From Amycolatopsis tucumanensis (GTDB lineage: Bacteria; Actinomycetota; Actinomycetes; Mycobacteriales; Pseudonocardiaceae): a stretch of 64,000 nucleotides of DNA. A program made the position numbers and the translations under genes. Numbering within the stretch: position 1 is the stretch's first letter; each line of letters begins with the position of its first letter. Positions 54,141-63,173 of this stretch are shown here, in pieces. The notes under the pieces were generated by a model. It worked only from the letters and a program-made list of their open reading frames with translations, ran no database searches and was not told where the DNA came from. Where the stretch lies: assembly GCF_021654135.1 (NCBI RefSeq), contig NZ_JAKGSD010000010.1, positions 11,572 to 75,571 of the forward strand. Direction: 5' to 3'.

Positions 54141-54968
54141 TTACGGCTGGCCGACCTCGAACCGGGCGAACCGGGTCACGGTCACGCCGGCCGCGTCGAG
54201 CAGCGCCTTGACGGTCTTCTTGTTGTCGAGGACCGACGGCTGCTCTAGCAGCACGGTGTCCTTGTAGAACGCGTTGACCTTGCCCTCGATGATCTTGGGC
54301 AGGGCCTGCTCGGGCTTGCCCTCGGCCCGGGCGGTCTCCTCGGCGATGCGGCGCTCGTTGTCGACCAGGTCGGCGGGCACCTCCTCGCGGGTCAGGTACT
54401 TCGGCTTGAGGGCCGCGATCTGCAGCGCCGCGTTGCGGGCCGCCTCGGCGGCGCCGTCGCCCTCGCCGTTGTACTCGACCAGCACGCCGACCGCCGGGGG
54501 CAGGTCGGTGCCACGGCGGTGCAGGTACGTCGCGACCTGGCCGTCGAAGGCCACCACGCGGCGCAGGACCAGCTTCTCGCCGATCTTGGCGGCCAGCTCC
54601 TGCACGGCGTCGCCGACGGACTTGCCGCCCTCGAGCTCGGCCGCGGCCAGCTTCTCGACGTCGTCGGTCTTCAGGGTCTGCGCGACCTTGACGATCTTGT
54701 TGGCGAGCTCCTGGAACTGCTCGTTCTTGGCGACGAAGTCGGTCTCGGAGTTGATCTCGACCAGCACGCCGCCGTCGCCGGCGACGAGGCCCTCGGCGGT
54801 GGCGCGCTCGGCGCGCTTGCCGACGTCCTTGGCGCCCTTGATGCGCAGGAACTCAACGGCCTTGTCGAAGTCGCCGCCGCTCTCCTCGAGCGCCTTCTTG
54901 CAGTCCATCATGCCGGAGCCGGTGAGCTCGCGGAGACGCTTGACGTCCGCCGCGGTGTAGTTCGCCAT
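54141..54968 (-). CDS. tsf: Elongation factor Ts
   Basis: A 275-residue nucleotide exchange factor for EF-Tu. N-terminal UBA-like helix [39 protein letters not shown]; core [15 protein letters not shown]; and C-terminal dimer part. Standard length and position after rpsB (69-bp gap). Confidence 0.97.
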   Translation of the reverse strand: MANYTAADVKRLRELTGSGMMDCKKALEESGGDFDKAVEFLRIKGAKDVGKRAERATAEGLVAGDGGVLVEINSETDFVAKNEQFQELANKIVKVAQTLKTDDVEKLAAAELEGGKSVGDAVQELAAKIGEKLVLRRVVAFDGQVATYLHRRGTDLPPAVGVLVEYNGEGDGAAEAARNAALQIAALKPKYLTREEVPADLVDNERRIAEETARAEGKPEQALPKIIEGKVNAFYKDTVLLEQPSVLDNKKTVKALLDAAGVTVTRFARFEVGQP

Positions 54969-55037
54969 CGTGCGGTGTCCGTTCCTCTCGGAAAGTTTGG
55001 GGGCCGCGCCGGTCCGGCGCGGCCGTGCCGGAAAGAT

Positions 55038-55859
55038 TCAGGAGGCGGTGGTCTGCTCGGCCGGGGCCTCGCTGTTCTTCAGCAGGTCCTGCTCCCACTC
55101 CGCGAGCGGCTCGTCGGACACGCCCGGCTCGGGCTTGTCCTGGCCCTCGGCGGCGGCGGAGCCGTTGCGGCTGGAGCGGGCCATCAGGCCGGCGGCGGCG
55201 GCCTCGGCGACCACCTTGGTGAGCAGCGCGGCCGAGCGGATCGCGTCGTCGTTGCCCGGGATCGGGTAGTCGACCTCGTCCGGGTCGCAGTTGGTGTCCA
55301 GGACCGCGACGACCGGGATGTTCAGCTTGCGCGCCTCGCCGACGGCGATGTGCTCCTTCTTGGTGTCCACGATCCAGACGGCGCTGGGCACCTTCTGCAT
55401 GTCGCGGATACCGCCGAGGGTGCGCTCCAGCTTCTCCTTCTCGCGGGTCAGCGTCAGGATCTCGCGCTTGGTGAGGCCCTGGAAACCGCCGGTCTGCTCC
55501 TGGGCCTCGAGCTCCTTGAGGCGCAGCAGCCGCTTGTGGACGGTCTGGAAGTTGGTCAGCATGCCGCCGAGCCAGCGCTGGTTGACGAAGGGCATGCCCA
55601 CGCGCTGCGCCTCGCGGGCGATCGCCTCCTGGGCCTGCTTCTTCGTGCCGACGAACATGATGGTGCCGCCGTGCGCGACGGTTTCCTTGATGAACTCGTA
55701 CGCACGGTCGATGTAGCTCAGCGTCTGCTGCAGGTCGATGATGTAGATGCCGTTGCGCTCGGTGAGGATGTAGCGCTTCATCTTCGGGTTCCAGCGGCGG
55801 GTCTGGTGCCCGAAGTGCACGCCGGAATCGAGCAGCTGCTTCATGGTGACGACGGCCAT
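55038..55859 (-). CDS. rpsB: 30S ribosomal protein S2
   Basis: A 273-residue S2: [36 protein letters not shown] core [31 protein letters not shown], and [32 protein letters not shown]. The C-terminal about 45 residues are acidic and low complexity ([14 protein letters not shown]), typical of actinobacteria. ATG 55859. First gene of the rpsB-tsf-pyrH-frr-cdsA operon. Confidence 0.97.
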   Translation of the reverse strand: MAVVTMKQLLDSGVHFGHQTRRWNPKMKRYILTERNGIYIIDLQQTLSYIDRAYEFIKETVAHGGTIMFVGTKKQAQEAIAREAQRVGMPFVNQRWLGGMLTNFQTVHKRLLRLKELEAQEQTGGFQGLTKREILTLTREKEKLERTLGGIRDMQKVPSAVWIVDTKKEHIAVGEARKLNIPVVAVLDTNCDPDEVDYPIPGNDDAIRSAALLTKVVAEAAAAGLMARSSRNGSAAAEGQDKPEPGVSDEPLAEWEQDLLKNSEAPAEQTTAS

Positions 55860-56077
55860 GGCCGGATTCGCACCTCTTCTGTGTAGCGCGCGCCCCGCGG
55901 GACGCGCTGGCCGGTTTTGTCGCCGTCGGCCGGGTGGCCGGCGACCCTGGTGCAGTGCCGATGCCCGGACCCCGTGGATGACTCCTCGGGGACCGCCGGG
56001 CGCCGTGGGTTCCGTGAGCGGGAACGTGCACGTACACGCGAAGTCGACCTGTCGTGACAGGCCGCGCGAACAGTGTA
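55860..56077 (-). promoter_or_regulatory. Promoter and long leader of the rpsB operon
   Basis: On the minus strand TACACT (complement of 56072-56077) is a good -10; the -35 is weak. Transcription would start near 56065, giving a leader of about 205 nt. It carries CCTGTC-GT-GACAGG (56048-56061) at its very start and a stable stem GCGCGUCCC/GGGGCGCGC near 55886-55905, just upstream of the start region. An S2 autoregulatory leader is plausible but I cannot match it to a described motif. Confidence 0.45.
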
Positions 56078-56165
56078 CGCCCTGGCGGCGCGGGGTTCAC
56101 CACGGGCGGCCTGGTGCTCCGGGCTGCTTGGTCCAGGCCGCCGCGGATGGGTTGGTCGGGCGCGG

Positions 56166-56195
56166 TTGTCCACAGGCGAAGCGGAGTTGTCCACA
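56166..56195 (+). promoter_or_regulatory. Two perfect DnaA boxes, 21 bp apart
   Basis: TTGTCCACA at 56166-56174 and 56187-56195, same orientation and two helical turns apart, each followed by G. They lie 51-80 bp before the M23 peptidase start and upstream of the rpsB promoter. The gap 56078-56245 holds no gene. Confidence 0.55.
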
Positions 56196-56245
56196 GATTC
56201 TGTCGCCGCCCGATCGTGGAGCCCGATGTGCGCCAGGCTGGGCCG

Positions 56246-57112
56246 ATGATCGTGGTGATTCGCCGGTTGGTCGGGTTGGTGCTGGTCGGTGCCGTTGGGT
56301 GGCTCTTGGTCCCGGCTGCCGTGGGCGCTGTGGCCGAGGTGCCGTGGGGGCAGGGTGCGGCGGTGGCCGAGAACCCACCGGAGGCGCCAGGCACGGCAGC
56401 GCCAGCCGCTGCGGCCGCCACCAACTCCCGGCAGGGACCGGCAACGAAGAGACCCACGACCGCCGCAGCCGGCTCACCGCAAGAGTCGGCACCCAACGCG
56501 CCGGCAGCGACCGGAGCCAGCTCACCGCAGGGGCCGGCAGCGAAGGAGCCGACAGCCGCCGGAGCCAGCTCGCCGCAGGAACCGGCCGCCAAGGGACCGG
56601 CGGCGGCCGCCGCATCGATCGGGTCTCCCGGGACGGTCGGACCTCCCGGGACGGGGACGGCGGCTGTGGCCCGCGGGGTAGCGGACGAGCTGGATCCCCG
56701 GTTCGGGTGGCCGTTGTCGCCGAAGCCGGTGGTCGTCCGGCCGTTCCAGGCGCCGTCCGGGCCCTACGGGCCGGGTCACCGCGGCGTGGACCTGGCCGCC
56801 ACGCCCGGCCAGCAGGTCCTGGCAGCGGGGCCGGGCGTGGTCGTGTTCGCGGGGCTCGTCGCCGGGCGGCCGGTGATCTCGATCGACCACGACGGCGGGT
56901 TGCGGACCACCTACGAGCCGGTCGCGCCGTCGGTGCCGGTCGGCACGCAGGTGTGGCGGGGCCAGCCGGTCGGGGTCGTCGAGGCCGGGCATCCGGGCTG
57001 CCCGGTCGAGGCCTGCCTGCACTGGGGCGTGCGACGGGGCGAGGAGTACCTGAACCCGCTCCCCCTGGTCCAGACCGGCTCGGCGATCCGTCTGAAGCCG
57101 TGGACCGGCTAG
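56246..57112 (+). CDS. Secreted M23 family peptidase-like protein
   Basis: A 288-residue exported protein. Signal segment about residues 3-28 (VVIRRLVGLVLVGAVGWLLV); a Pro/Ala/Ser/Lys-rich stalk, residues about 40-140, with tandem SSPQ(G/E)PAAK repeats; and a C-terminal LytM domain with the first zinc motif GPGHRGVDLA. The usual HxH motif is CLHWG here: the zinc-binding His is kept but the catalytic first His is Cys, so hydrolytic activity is doubtful. The same variant is known in the actinobacterial gene beside rpsB. The TAG stop overlaps the whiG stop in one CTAG. Confidence 0.85.
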   Translation: MIVVIRRLVGLVLVGAVGWLLVPAAVGAVAEVPWGQGAAVAENPPEAPGTAAPAAAAATNSRQGPATKRPTTAAAGSPQESAPNAPAATGASSPQGPAAKEPTAAGASSPQEPAAKGPAAAAASIGSPGTVGPPGTGTAAVARGVADELDPRFGWPLSPKPVVVRPFQAPSGPYGPGHRGVDLAATPGQQVLAAGPGVVVFAGLVAGRPVISIDHDGGLRTTYEPVAPSVPVGTQVWRGQPVGVVEAGHPGCPVEACLHWGVRRGEEYLNPLPLVQTGSAIRLKPWTG

Positions 57113-58326
57113 ACCCCGGCCTGCTCCGTGAGCCGAGCCCGCAGCCGGAGGACCGCGCGGGTGTGCAGCTGGCTGACCCGCGACTCGGTGACGCCGAGGA
57201 CGCGACCGATCTCGGCGAGCGTCAGCCGTTCGAAGTAGTAGAGGCTGACCACGATCCGGTCGCGTTCGGTGAGCTGCGCGATGGCCTCGGCGAGCTGGCG
57301 GCGGTTGTCCCGGTCGACGAGGACGGCGACGGGGTCGATGGCGTCGTCGTCGGGGAGCGTGTCGACCAGCGAACCGCTCTCCCGGCCTGCCGCCATGAGG
57401 TCCTCGAGCGCGACGACGCTGGTCAGCTGGAGCTGGCTGTAGAGGTCACGCAGCTCGTCGAGGGTGATGCCCAGCTCGGCCGCGACCTCGGTGTCGGTCG
57501 GGGTGCGGCGCAGCCGGCCGCCGAGACGTTCGAGCGCGCGCTCCACTTCGCGGGCGCGGCTGCGCACGACGCGAGGCACCCAGTCCTGCGAGCGCAGGTC
57601 GTCGAGGATCGCGCCGCGAATCCGCTGCATCGCGTAGGTCTCGAACCGCAGGCCGCGCTCGGGTTCGAACTTCTCGATGGCGTCGATCAAGCCGAAGATG
57701 CCGGACTGGATGAGGTCGCTGACGTCGACGTGCGTGGGCAGCCCGGTGCCGACCCGCCCGGCGACGTACTTGACCAGCGGCGCGTAGTGCAGGACCAGGC
57801 GCTCGCGCAGCCGCTGCTCCGGGCGTTCACGGAACTCGCGCCACACCGCCTGGATCGCGGAGTCACCGTCTCCCGCGCTCCGGGCGGCCGACCCACCGAC
57901 TGGAGCGGTGCTGGTGCCCGCCGTGCCACCGGCCTGCGCCTCACTGTCCGCGACCGCGTCAGTGGTCGCAGACGCTTCCGCGCCGCCGGGTGTCCCTGCA
58001 CCGGCTTGGGAATCGCCGCTCGGGTTGGCCCCGGCCTGCGCCTCAGCATCAGTCGCGAGCGCGTCACTCCGAGGACCGAGGTCCGGAATGGGCGCGCCGG
58101 CGGGGTCGCTCCGAAGCCCACTGTCCGGTTCGGACTCGGGCAGCGTCGGGTGTCCGGCCTGCTCGGGAGCAGGGCGGGCAGGGGTAGCTCGCAAATCGGC
58201 CGTCACACGGAAACCGTTCTCGGTAGCGGGCTCAGGTCGTTCTCCGGGCTCGTACGGGACGGGCGGTGTCAACGATCCTGCCTGCCGTCCTCCGAGGTCA
58301 TCGGGATCGGGGGTGGGCTTGGTCAT
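57109..58326 (-). CDS. whiG: WhiG/FliA-family RNA polymerase sigma factor with long N-terminal extension
   Basis: A 405-residue sigma-28-type factor. Region 2 begins near 165 ([41 protein letters not shown], then [44 protein letters not shown]), followed by region 3 ([19 protein letters not shown]) and region 4 ([42 protein letters not shown]). In Streptomyces WhiG starts aerial hyphae on the sporulation path. The first about 155 residues are Ala/Gly/Pro/Glu-rich and disordered, absent from the about 280-residue Streptomyces protein. The start ATG 58326 overlaps xerC by 29 bp. Confidence 0.92.
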   Translation of the reverse strand: MTKPTPDPDDLGGRQAGSLTPPVPYEPGERPEPATENGFRVTADLRATPARPAPEQAGHPTLPESEPDSGLRSDPAGAPIPDLGPRSDALATDAEAQAGANPSGDSQAGAGTPGGAEASATTDAVADSEAQAGGTAGTSTAPVGGSAARSAGDGDSAIQAVWREFRERPEQRLRERLVLHYAPLVKYVAGRVGTGLPTHVDVSDLIQSGIFGLIDAIEKFEPERGLRFETYAMQRIRGAILDDLRSQDWVPRVVRSRAREVERALERLGGRLRRTPTDTEVAAELGITLDELRDLYSQLQLTSVVALEDLMAAGRESGSLVDTLPDDDAIDPVAVLVDRDNRRQLAEAIAQLTERDRIVVSLYYFERLTLAEIGRVLGVTESRVSQLHTRAVLRLRARLTEQAGV

Positions 58327-59290
58327 GGATCGCCTTCAACCGCTCGACGGTCACGTGGGTGTAGAGCTGTGTCGTGGCAAGCGTAGCGTGACCGAGTAGC
58401 TCCTGAACGCTGCGAAGGTCGGCACCGCCCTCCAGCAGGTGCGTTGCCGCGGTGTGCCGCAGTCCGTGCGGACCCATGTCGGCCGCCGAGGGCACCGCGT
58501 CAAGGGCCTCGTGCACCACCCGCCGGACCGTTCTCGGGTCCAGCCGGCCGCCCCGGACGCCGAGGAACAGCGCGGATGCGTGCGGCTTCGCCACCGCACC
58601 CGCCACCGCCGGACGGCCGTGGTCGAGCCAGCCGCGCAACGCGCGGTCGGCCGGCGCGCCGAACGGGACCATGCGCTCCTTGCCGCCCTTGCCGAGGACG
58701 CGGACGAGCCTGCGGCCGAAGTCCACGTCGTCGACGTCGAGCCCGCACAGCTCGGACACCCGCACACCCGTCGCGTACAGCAGCTCGAGGACAGCGAGAT
58801 CGCGCAAGGTGACCGGTTCCTGCTGCGCCGCGCCGCTGCCCGCGGCCGTCAGGACGTCCTCGGCCTCGTCCGGCCGCAGCACCGGCGGCAGGGTCCGGTG
58901 CACGCGTGGCGCGACGAGCTTCGCACCCGGGTCGTGGTCGAGCGCGCCCTGCCGACGAGCCCAGGCGGTGAAGGTCCGGGCCGAGGCCGCTCTGCGCGCG
59001 AGGGTGGTCCGGCCGGCTCCCCCGTTGCGCTGGTCGGCGAGCCAGGCCCGCAGCGTCCCGATGTCCAGGCCCTTGAGCGCGGCGACGTCCGGCTGCGGCT
59101 CCTCACCGTGCAGGAACCCCAGCAGGGACACCACATCCCCGACATACGCGCGCACCGTGTGCGGGGACAGCCCTCGTTCGAGCCCGAGGTGGCGTTCGTA
59201 GGCGTCGACCAGCTCGGCGGCGGCGCGCGGCAGGGCGTCCCGGAGGGCGTGCAGGTCCGTTTTGCGGCCCCGAGATTCCCGTGCGGACAT
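58298..59290 (-). CDS. xerC: Tyrosine recombinase XerC
   Basis: A 330-residue recombinase that resolves chromosome dimers at dif with XerD. Catalytic residues: Arg in [14 protein letters not shown], Lys in [12 protein letters not shown], HxxR in [17 protein letters not shown], His in [16 protein letters not shown], which also holds the nucleophile Tyr. The N-terminal SAM-like DNA-binding domain spans residues about 25-115. Position next to dprA and whiG is conserved in actinobacteria, which argues for XerC rather than a phage integrase. Confidence 0.94.
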   Translation of the reverse strand: MSARESRGRKTDLHALRDALPRAAAELVDAYERHLGLERGLSPHTVRAYVGDVVSLLGFLHGEEPQPDVAALKGLDIGTLRAWLADQRNGGAGRTTLARRAASARTFTAWARRQGALDHDPGAKLVAPRVHRTLPPVLRPDEAEDVLTAAGSGAAQQEPVTLRDLAVLELLYATGVRVSELCGLDVDDVDFGRRLVRVLGKGGKERMVPFGAPADRALRGWLDHGRPAVAGAVAKPHASALFLGVRGGRLDPRTVRRVVHEALDAVPSAADMGPHGLRHTAATHLLEGGADLRSVQELLGHATLATTQLYTHVTVERLKAIHDQAHPRSR

Positions 59291-59360
59291 GGTTGTTCAC
59301 GCTGCGCGAAGGGACGCGTGCGGTCAAGCATCGCCACACCGGCGGCAGATGACGATCGCA

Positions 59361-60524
59361 TCACCTCCTCGACCTGCGACGCCAGCCGCTCTCGCAGCGC
59401 ACGGCGAACTCGTCGAGTTCGAGGGCGGGCAGCAGCGCCCGGACCCGGGCGACCGGCACCCCGGATTCGGTGGCGACCTGCTCGGCGGATTTGCCCTCGC
59501 GCCGGTCGAGCGCCTCGTGGACGCGCAGGGCGTCCGGCCCGAGACCGTCCGTCGGCCGTTTCGAGCGGACCTTCTCGGGCCGGGGCGTGCCCAGCCGCCC
59601 GACGGTTTCGATCACGTCGTCGACCGAGGCCACGAGGGTGGCGCCGGATTCGCGGATCAGTTCGTGACAGCCGATCGACAACGCGGAGGTGATCGGCCCG
59701 GGCACGGCCATCACGACCTTGCCGAGCGCGCCGGCCGTGGTCGCGGTGTTGCGGGCGCCACTGCGGCGGCCCGCCTCCACGACGATGGTTCCCTCGCTGA
59801 GCGCGGCGATGAGGCGGTTGCGGACGAGGAAGCGGTGGCGGGCCGGCGGTGTGCCCGGCGGGTACTCGCTGACGACGAGACCGCCGTGCTCGGCGATCTT
59901 GTCGAGCAGCACGACGTGCCCAGCGGGGTACCCGGCATCGAGACCGCAGCCGAGCAGCGCGACGGTGGTGCCGCCGACGAAGAGGGCTCCGCGGTGTGCC
60001 GCGCCATCGACCCCGTAGGCGGCGCCGGAGAAGACCGACACGCCCTGGCCGGCTAACGCGGAGGCGAAGTCGCCGGCGACGTGCTCGCCATACCCGGTGG
60101 CAGCTCGCGCGCCGACGATCGCCACGGCCTGCTCGGTGGCCTCGTCGAAGCGGACTTGGCCGCGCACCCACAACGCGAGCGGCGGGGCGACGCCCTGCAC
60201 ACCACGGCTGGCGGCGAGTTGGAGGGACAGGAGCGGCCAGCCCGGCCACTCGTCGTCCTCCGGGATCAGCAGCCGCATGCCGAGGCGAGCGCCTTCGTCG
60301 AGGTCGCGCTGGGCGTGGTCGTGCGTGCGGCGGGCCTCGGTTTCGTCGCGGACGCGGTTGGGACAGTCGCCGGCGCGGATCGCCTCAGCCGCCGCGACGG
60401 GTCCGTGCTGAGCGACGAAGTCGACGACGGCGGGTGCCGGCGGCTCGGCGACACGGACCAGGTAGGAGCGGGCAAGGCGCTCTGCGTCGAGCTTGGCGCT
60501 GACGGGCTCGGGGGTGGTCGTCAT
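59361..60524 (-). CDS. dprA: DNA-processing protein DprA
   Basis: A 387-residue protein that loads RecA on incoming single-stranded DNA during transformation. Rossmann fold: EQAVAIVGARAATGYGEHVAGDFASAL, FSGAAYGVDGAAHRGAL, GTTVALLGCGLDAGYPAGH, RFLVRNRLIAALSEGTIVVEAGRRSGARNTATTAGALGK. C-terminal winged helix (DALRVHEALDRREGKSAEQVATESG). ATG 60524 lies within a duplicated sequence block shared with the 3' end of comM. Confidence 0.95.
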   Translation of the reverse strand: MTTTPEPVSAKLDAERLARSYLVRVAEPPAPAVVDFVAQHGPVAAAEAIRAGDCPNRVRDETEARRTHDHAQRDLDEGARLGMRLLIPEDDEWPGWPLLSLQLAASRGVQGVAPPLALWVRGQVRFDEATEQAVAIVGARAATGYGEHVAGDFASALAGQGVSVFSGAAYGVDGAAHRGALFVGGTTVALLGCGLDAGYPAGHVVLLDKIAEHGGLVVSEYPPGTPPARHRFLVRNRLIAALSEGTIVVEAGRRSGARNTATTAGALGKVVMAVPGPITSALSIGCHELIRESGATLVASVDDVIETVGRLGTPRPEKVRSKRPTDGLGPDALRVHEALDRREGKSAEQVATESGVPVARVRALLPALELDEFAVRCESGWRRRSRR

Positions 60525-60950
60525 GCGGCCCTCCCCGCGTGGCGTCTCGGTGCGGGAGCAGGGACGAGGCGCGCCACGGCCGGTGCCGGAGCGGTGTAGA
60601 GGAATGTCAGAGGTTCTTGCAGCCCTCCGTGGAGGCCGGATGGCGACATGCTCCTGACCAGTGCCGAGGTGGCGCGGCGCGAACGTTGAAGGCTCATGCG
60701 GCCCGTCACGGATGCCGGTGTCAGAACCGGGGTTGTGAGATGAGCCGTGGCAAGCGGTGAGGTCCGAGGGCTAATGCGGCCCTCCCCGAATGCCCGGTAC
60801 CGAAGCACGGGCGACGACGCGCGCCATGGCCGGTGCCTGAGCGGTGCGGAGGAGTGGCGGAGGCTCGTGCAGCCCTCCGTGTGTGAACTGCCTGCGCCTT
60901 GGCCAGGGCCGAGGTTGCGCAGCGAACGTCGAGGGCTCATGCCGCCCTCC
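60521..60950. repeat. Diverged 250-bp tandem duplication between comM and dprA
   Basis: 60563-60631 matches 60813-60881 at an exact 250-bp offset. The motif TCATGC(C/G)GCCC recurs near 60521, 60694, 60772 and 60937 (the 60772 copy reads TAATG). In the first copy the CAT is the dprA start codon; in the last the TCA is the comM stop. The 412-bp gap contains no gene that I can support. Confidence 0.8.
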
Positions 60951-62448
60951 GGTCTCGGAACTCCAGCGCGGCGGCGACGTGGTCGGCTTGGGGTTCGTCG
61001 GCGTCGGCGAGGTCGGCCAGCGTCCAGGCGATCCGGAGGCACCTGTCGACGCCCCGGGCGGTCACCGTGCCGCGTTCCAGGCTTCGGTTCAGCAGGGCTG
61101 TCGTCGTGGGTGGGAGGGCGAACTCGCGGTGCAGGGCGGGGCCGGGGACCTCGGCGTTGGTCTTCCAGCCGTGCTCGCTCCAGCGGGCGGCGGCGCGGTC
61201 GCGGGCGGCCAGGACACGTTTGCGGACCACCTCCGTCGGCTCGGGCTCGCTGCTCTCGTGGCGGCCCATCGCCGTCATCGGGCGGAGCCGGACGCGCAGA
61301 TCGACGCGGTCGAGCAGCGGGCCGGACAACCTGCTGAGGTAGCGGCGGCGCTCGGTCGGTGAGCACGTGCAGTCGGTTTCGCGGGGTGGCGCGCACGGGC
61401 ACGGGTTAGTGGCCATCACGAGCTGGAAGCGCGCCGGGTAGCGGACCGAACCGCGGGCGCGGGCGATGCTGACCTCGCCCTCCTCCAGGACCGTGCGCAG
61501 GGAGTCCAGCCGCTGCGATCCGAATTCCGCCGCTTCGTCCAGGAAGAGGACCCCGCGGTGGGCGCGGCTGATCAGGCCCGGTGTGGCGATGCCCGCGCCG
61601 CCACCGATGAGCGCGGCCTCGGACACCGAGTAGTGCGGCGCGACGAACGGCGGGACTTTGATCAGCGGGGACTCGGGTGTCAGTTTGCCGTTGATCGAAT
61701 GCACGGCAGTGACTTCGAGCGACTCCTCCGGCGAGAGCATGGGCAGGAGACCGGGCAGTCGCTTGGCGAGCATGGTCTTCCCCACGCCCGGCGGACCGGT
61801 GAGGAGGAGGTGGTGCGCGCCTGCGGCCGCCACTTCGAGCGCCCAGCGCGCCTCGGGTTGGCCGACGACGTCCGCCAGATCCAGCCCCTTGGGCGGCTCG
61901 CTCTCGGTGGGTGGCTCTGGCCGGGCCAGGGCGTTTTCGCCCTCGAGCCAGGCAAGGACGTCCCGCAGCCTCGCCGCGCCGTAGACCTCGAGGCCGTCGA
62001 CCAGTGCAGCTTCGAACAGCGTCCCGGACGGGACGATCGCGCGCTTGATCCCTTCCTTGCGCGCCGCGAGCAGGCCGGGCAGGACTCCGCGGACTTCGCG
62101 CACCCGGCCGTCGAGCGCCAGCTCGCCCAGCAGGACCGTGCCGAGCAGCCGAGTGGCCGGGACCTTGCCCGCGGACGCGAGGATGGCCACCGCGATCGCG
62201 AGGTCGTAGCCAGAACCGAGCTTGGGCAGGTTCGCCGGGAACAGGCCGAGGGTGAGCTTGTCCTCCGGCCAGTGCTGGCCCGAGTTGCGGATGGCCGAGC
62301 GGACCCTGTCTTTCGCTTCGCGCAGGCCGGCGTCGGGCAGGCCGATCATCTTGATCCCGGGCAGGCCACCGCCCAGGTCGGCCTCGACCTCGACCAGGCG
62401 GCCGTCGAGGCCGACGAGTGCCACCGACCAGGCGCGTCCGAGCGGCAT
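60937..62448 (-). CDS. comM: ComM/YifB family Mg-chelatase-like AAA+ ATPase
   Basis: A 503-residue protein. The N-terminal YifB/ChlI-like domain (WSVALVGLDGRLVEVEADLGGGLPGIKMIGLPD) is followed by AAA+ Walker A LLTGPPGVGKTMLAKRLPGLLP near residue 220, Walker B GVLFLDEAAEF, a Cys-rich insertion NPCPCAPPRETDCTCSP, and the C-terminal Mg_chelatase_C domain. ComM drives branch migration during natural transformation. ATG 62448 overlaps the yraN stop by 1 bp (TGATG). Confidence 0.95.
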   Translation of the reverse strand: MPLGRAWSVALVGLDGRLVEVEADLGGGLPGIKMIGLPDAGLREAKDRVRSAIRNSGQHWPEDKLTLGLFPANLPKLGSGYDLAIAVAILASAGKVPATRLLGTVLLGELALDGRVREVRGVLPGLLAARKEGIKRAIVPSGTLFEAALVDGLEVYGAARLRDVLAWLEGENALARPEPPTESEPPKGLDLADVVGQPEARWALEVAAAGAHHLLLTGPPGVGKTMLAKRLPGLLPMLSPEESLEVTAVHSINGKLTPESPLIKVPPFVAPHYSVSEAALIGGGAGIATPGLISRAHRGVLFLDEAAEFGSQRLDSLRTVLEEGEVSIARARGSVRYPARFQLVMATNPCPCAPPRETDCTCSPTERRRYLSRLSGPLLDRVDLRVRLRPMTAMGRHESSEPEPTEVVRKRVLAARDRAAARWSEHGWKTNAEVPGPALHREFALPPTTTALLNRSLERGTVTARGVDRCLRIAWTLADLADADEPQADHVAAALEFRDRRAA

Positions 62449-62822
62449 CAGAACGCTCCCGGGATGTGGCGGACGCGGGGCTCGCCGTCGCCATCCGCGT
62501 AGACCGCGACGACGTCGAAGCGGACCCGGCACCAGCCGACGCGGTGGATGCTCAACCACTGCCCGGCGAGGCGCCGGATGCGGGCGACCTTGTCCTCGGT
62601 GACCGCCTCCGCGGGATCGCCGAAGCTCTCCCGGGTGCGGGTCTTGACCTCGCAGATGACCAGGGTGCGGCCGTTGGTGGCGATGAGGTCGAGCTCGCCC
62701 TGGCGGCAGCGCCAGTTCCTGGCCAGCACGACGAAGCCGAGCTTCTGCAGGTGGCGCGCGGCGATGTCCTCGCCCCTGCGGCCGAGTGTCAGGTGGCGGG
62801 CGGGTCTGGCCGCGGTGGTCAT
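62448..62822 (-). CDS. yraN: YraN/UPF0102 family nuclease-fold protein
   Basis: A 124-residue small protein of the endonuclease-like UPF0102 family: LGRRGEDIAARHLQKLGFVVLARNWRCRQGELDLIATNGRTLVICEVKTR contains the restriction-nuclease-like Glu...Asp...ExK pattern. Function not established. It is translationally coupled to comM and conserved in this position in actinobacteria (Rv2898c region). Confidence 0.93.
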   Translation of the reverse strand: MTTAARPARHLTLGRRGEDIAARHLQKLGFVVLARNWRCRQGELDLIATNGRTLVICEVKTRTRESFGDPAEAVTEDKVARIRRLAGQWLSIHRVGWCRVRFDVVAVYADGDGEPRVRHIPGAF

Positions 62823-62908
62823 GGCTGGTCCCCCAAGGTCGGTGGTCGTTCACTGCCTTCGACGGTGCCATGACCTGCGGTTTCGCCGACAGAGCGAGTT
62901 GCCGGGCC

Positions 62909-62935
62909 TGTGGACAAGTGGGGTGATGTGGACAA
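62909..62935 (-). promoter_or_regulatory. Two perfect DnaA boxes, 18 bp apart
   Basis: TGTGGACAA at 62909-62917 and 62927-62935 (TTGTCCACA on the minus strand), in the promoter region of yraN-comM-dprA. Confidence 0.5.
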
Positions 62936-63173
62936 ACCGCGGTGGGGTGCGGCTCGGTGGGGCGGAAATGTCGGTCCCGGGTGGTAGGGGCGGCGGGCGA
63001 GAGATGAGCTGGGGTTGGAGGCGCGCGGGCGGCCGGGAGCCCAGGTGAAGGCGGGAACGGGCCGGGCAACGGTCGGGATTCGGGTCGAGATGGGAAACGG
63101 GCCTCGCAGCGGCCGGAGTGAGGGCAGAAGCAGAGTCGAGAGGTGGGTGGCGCTGGGGGAACGGCTGGTGGGG

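Noticed and set aside
58298..59290. XerC as a phage integrase marking an island
   Set aside because: Its conserved position beside whiG, dprA and rpsB and the absence of att-like repeats or phage genes indicate the chromosomal recombinase.
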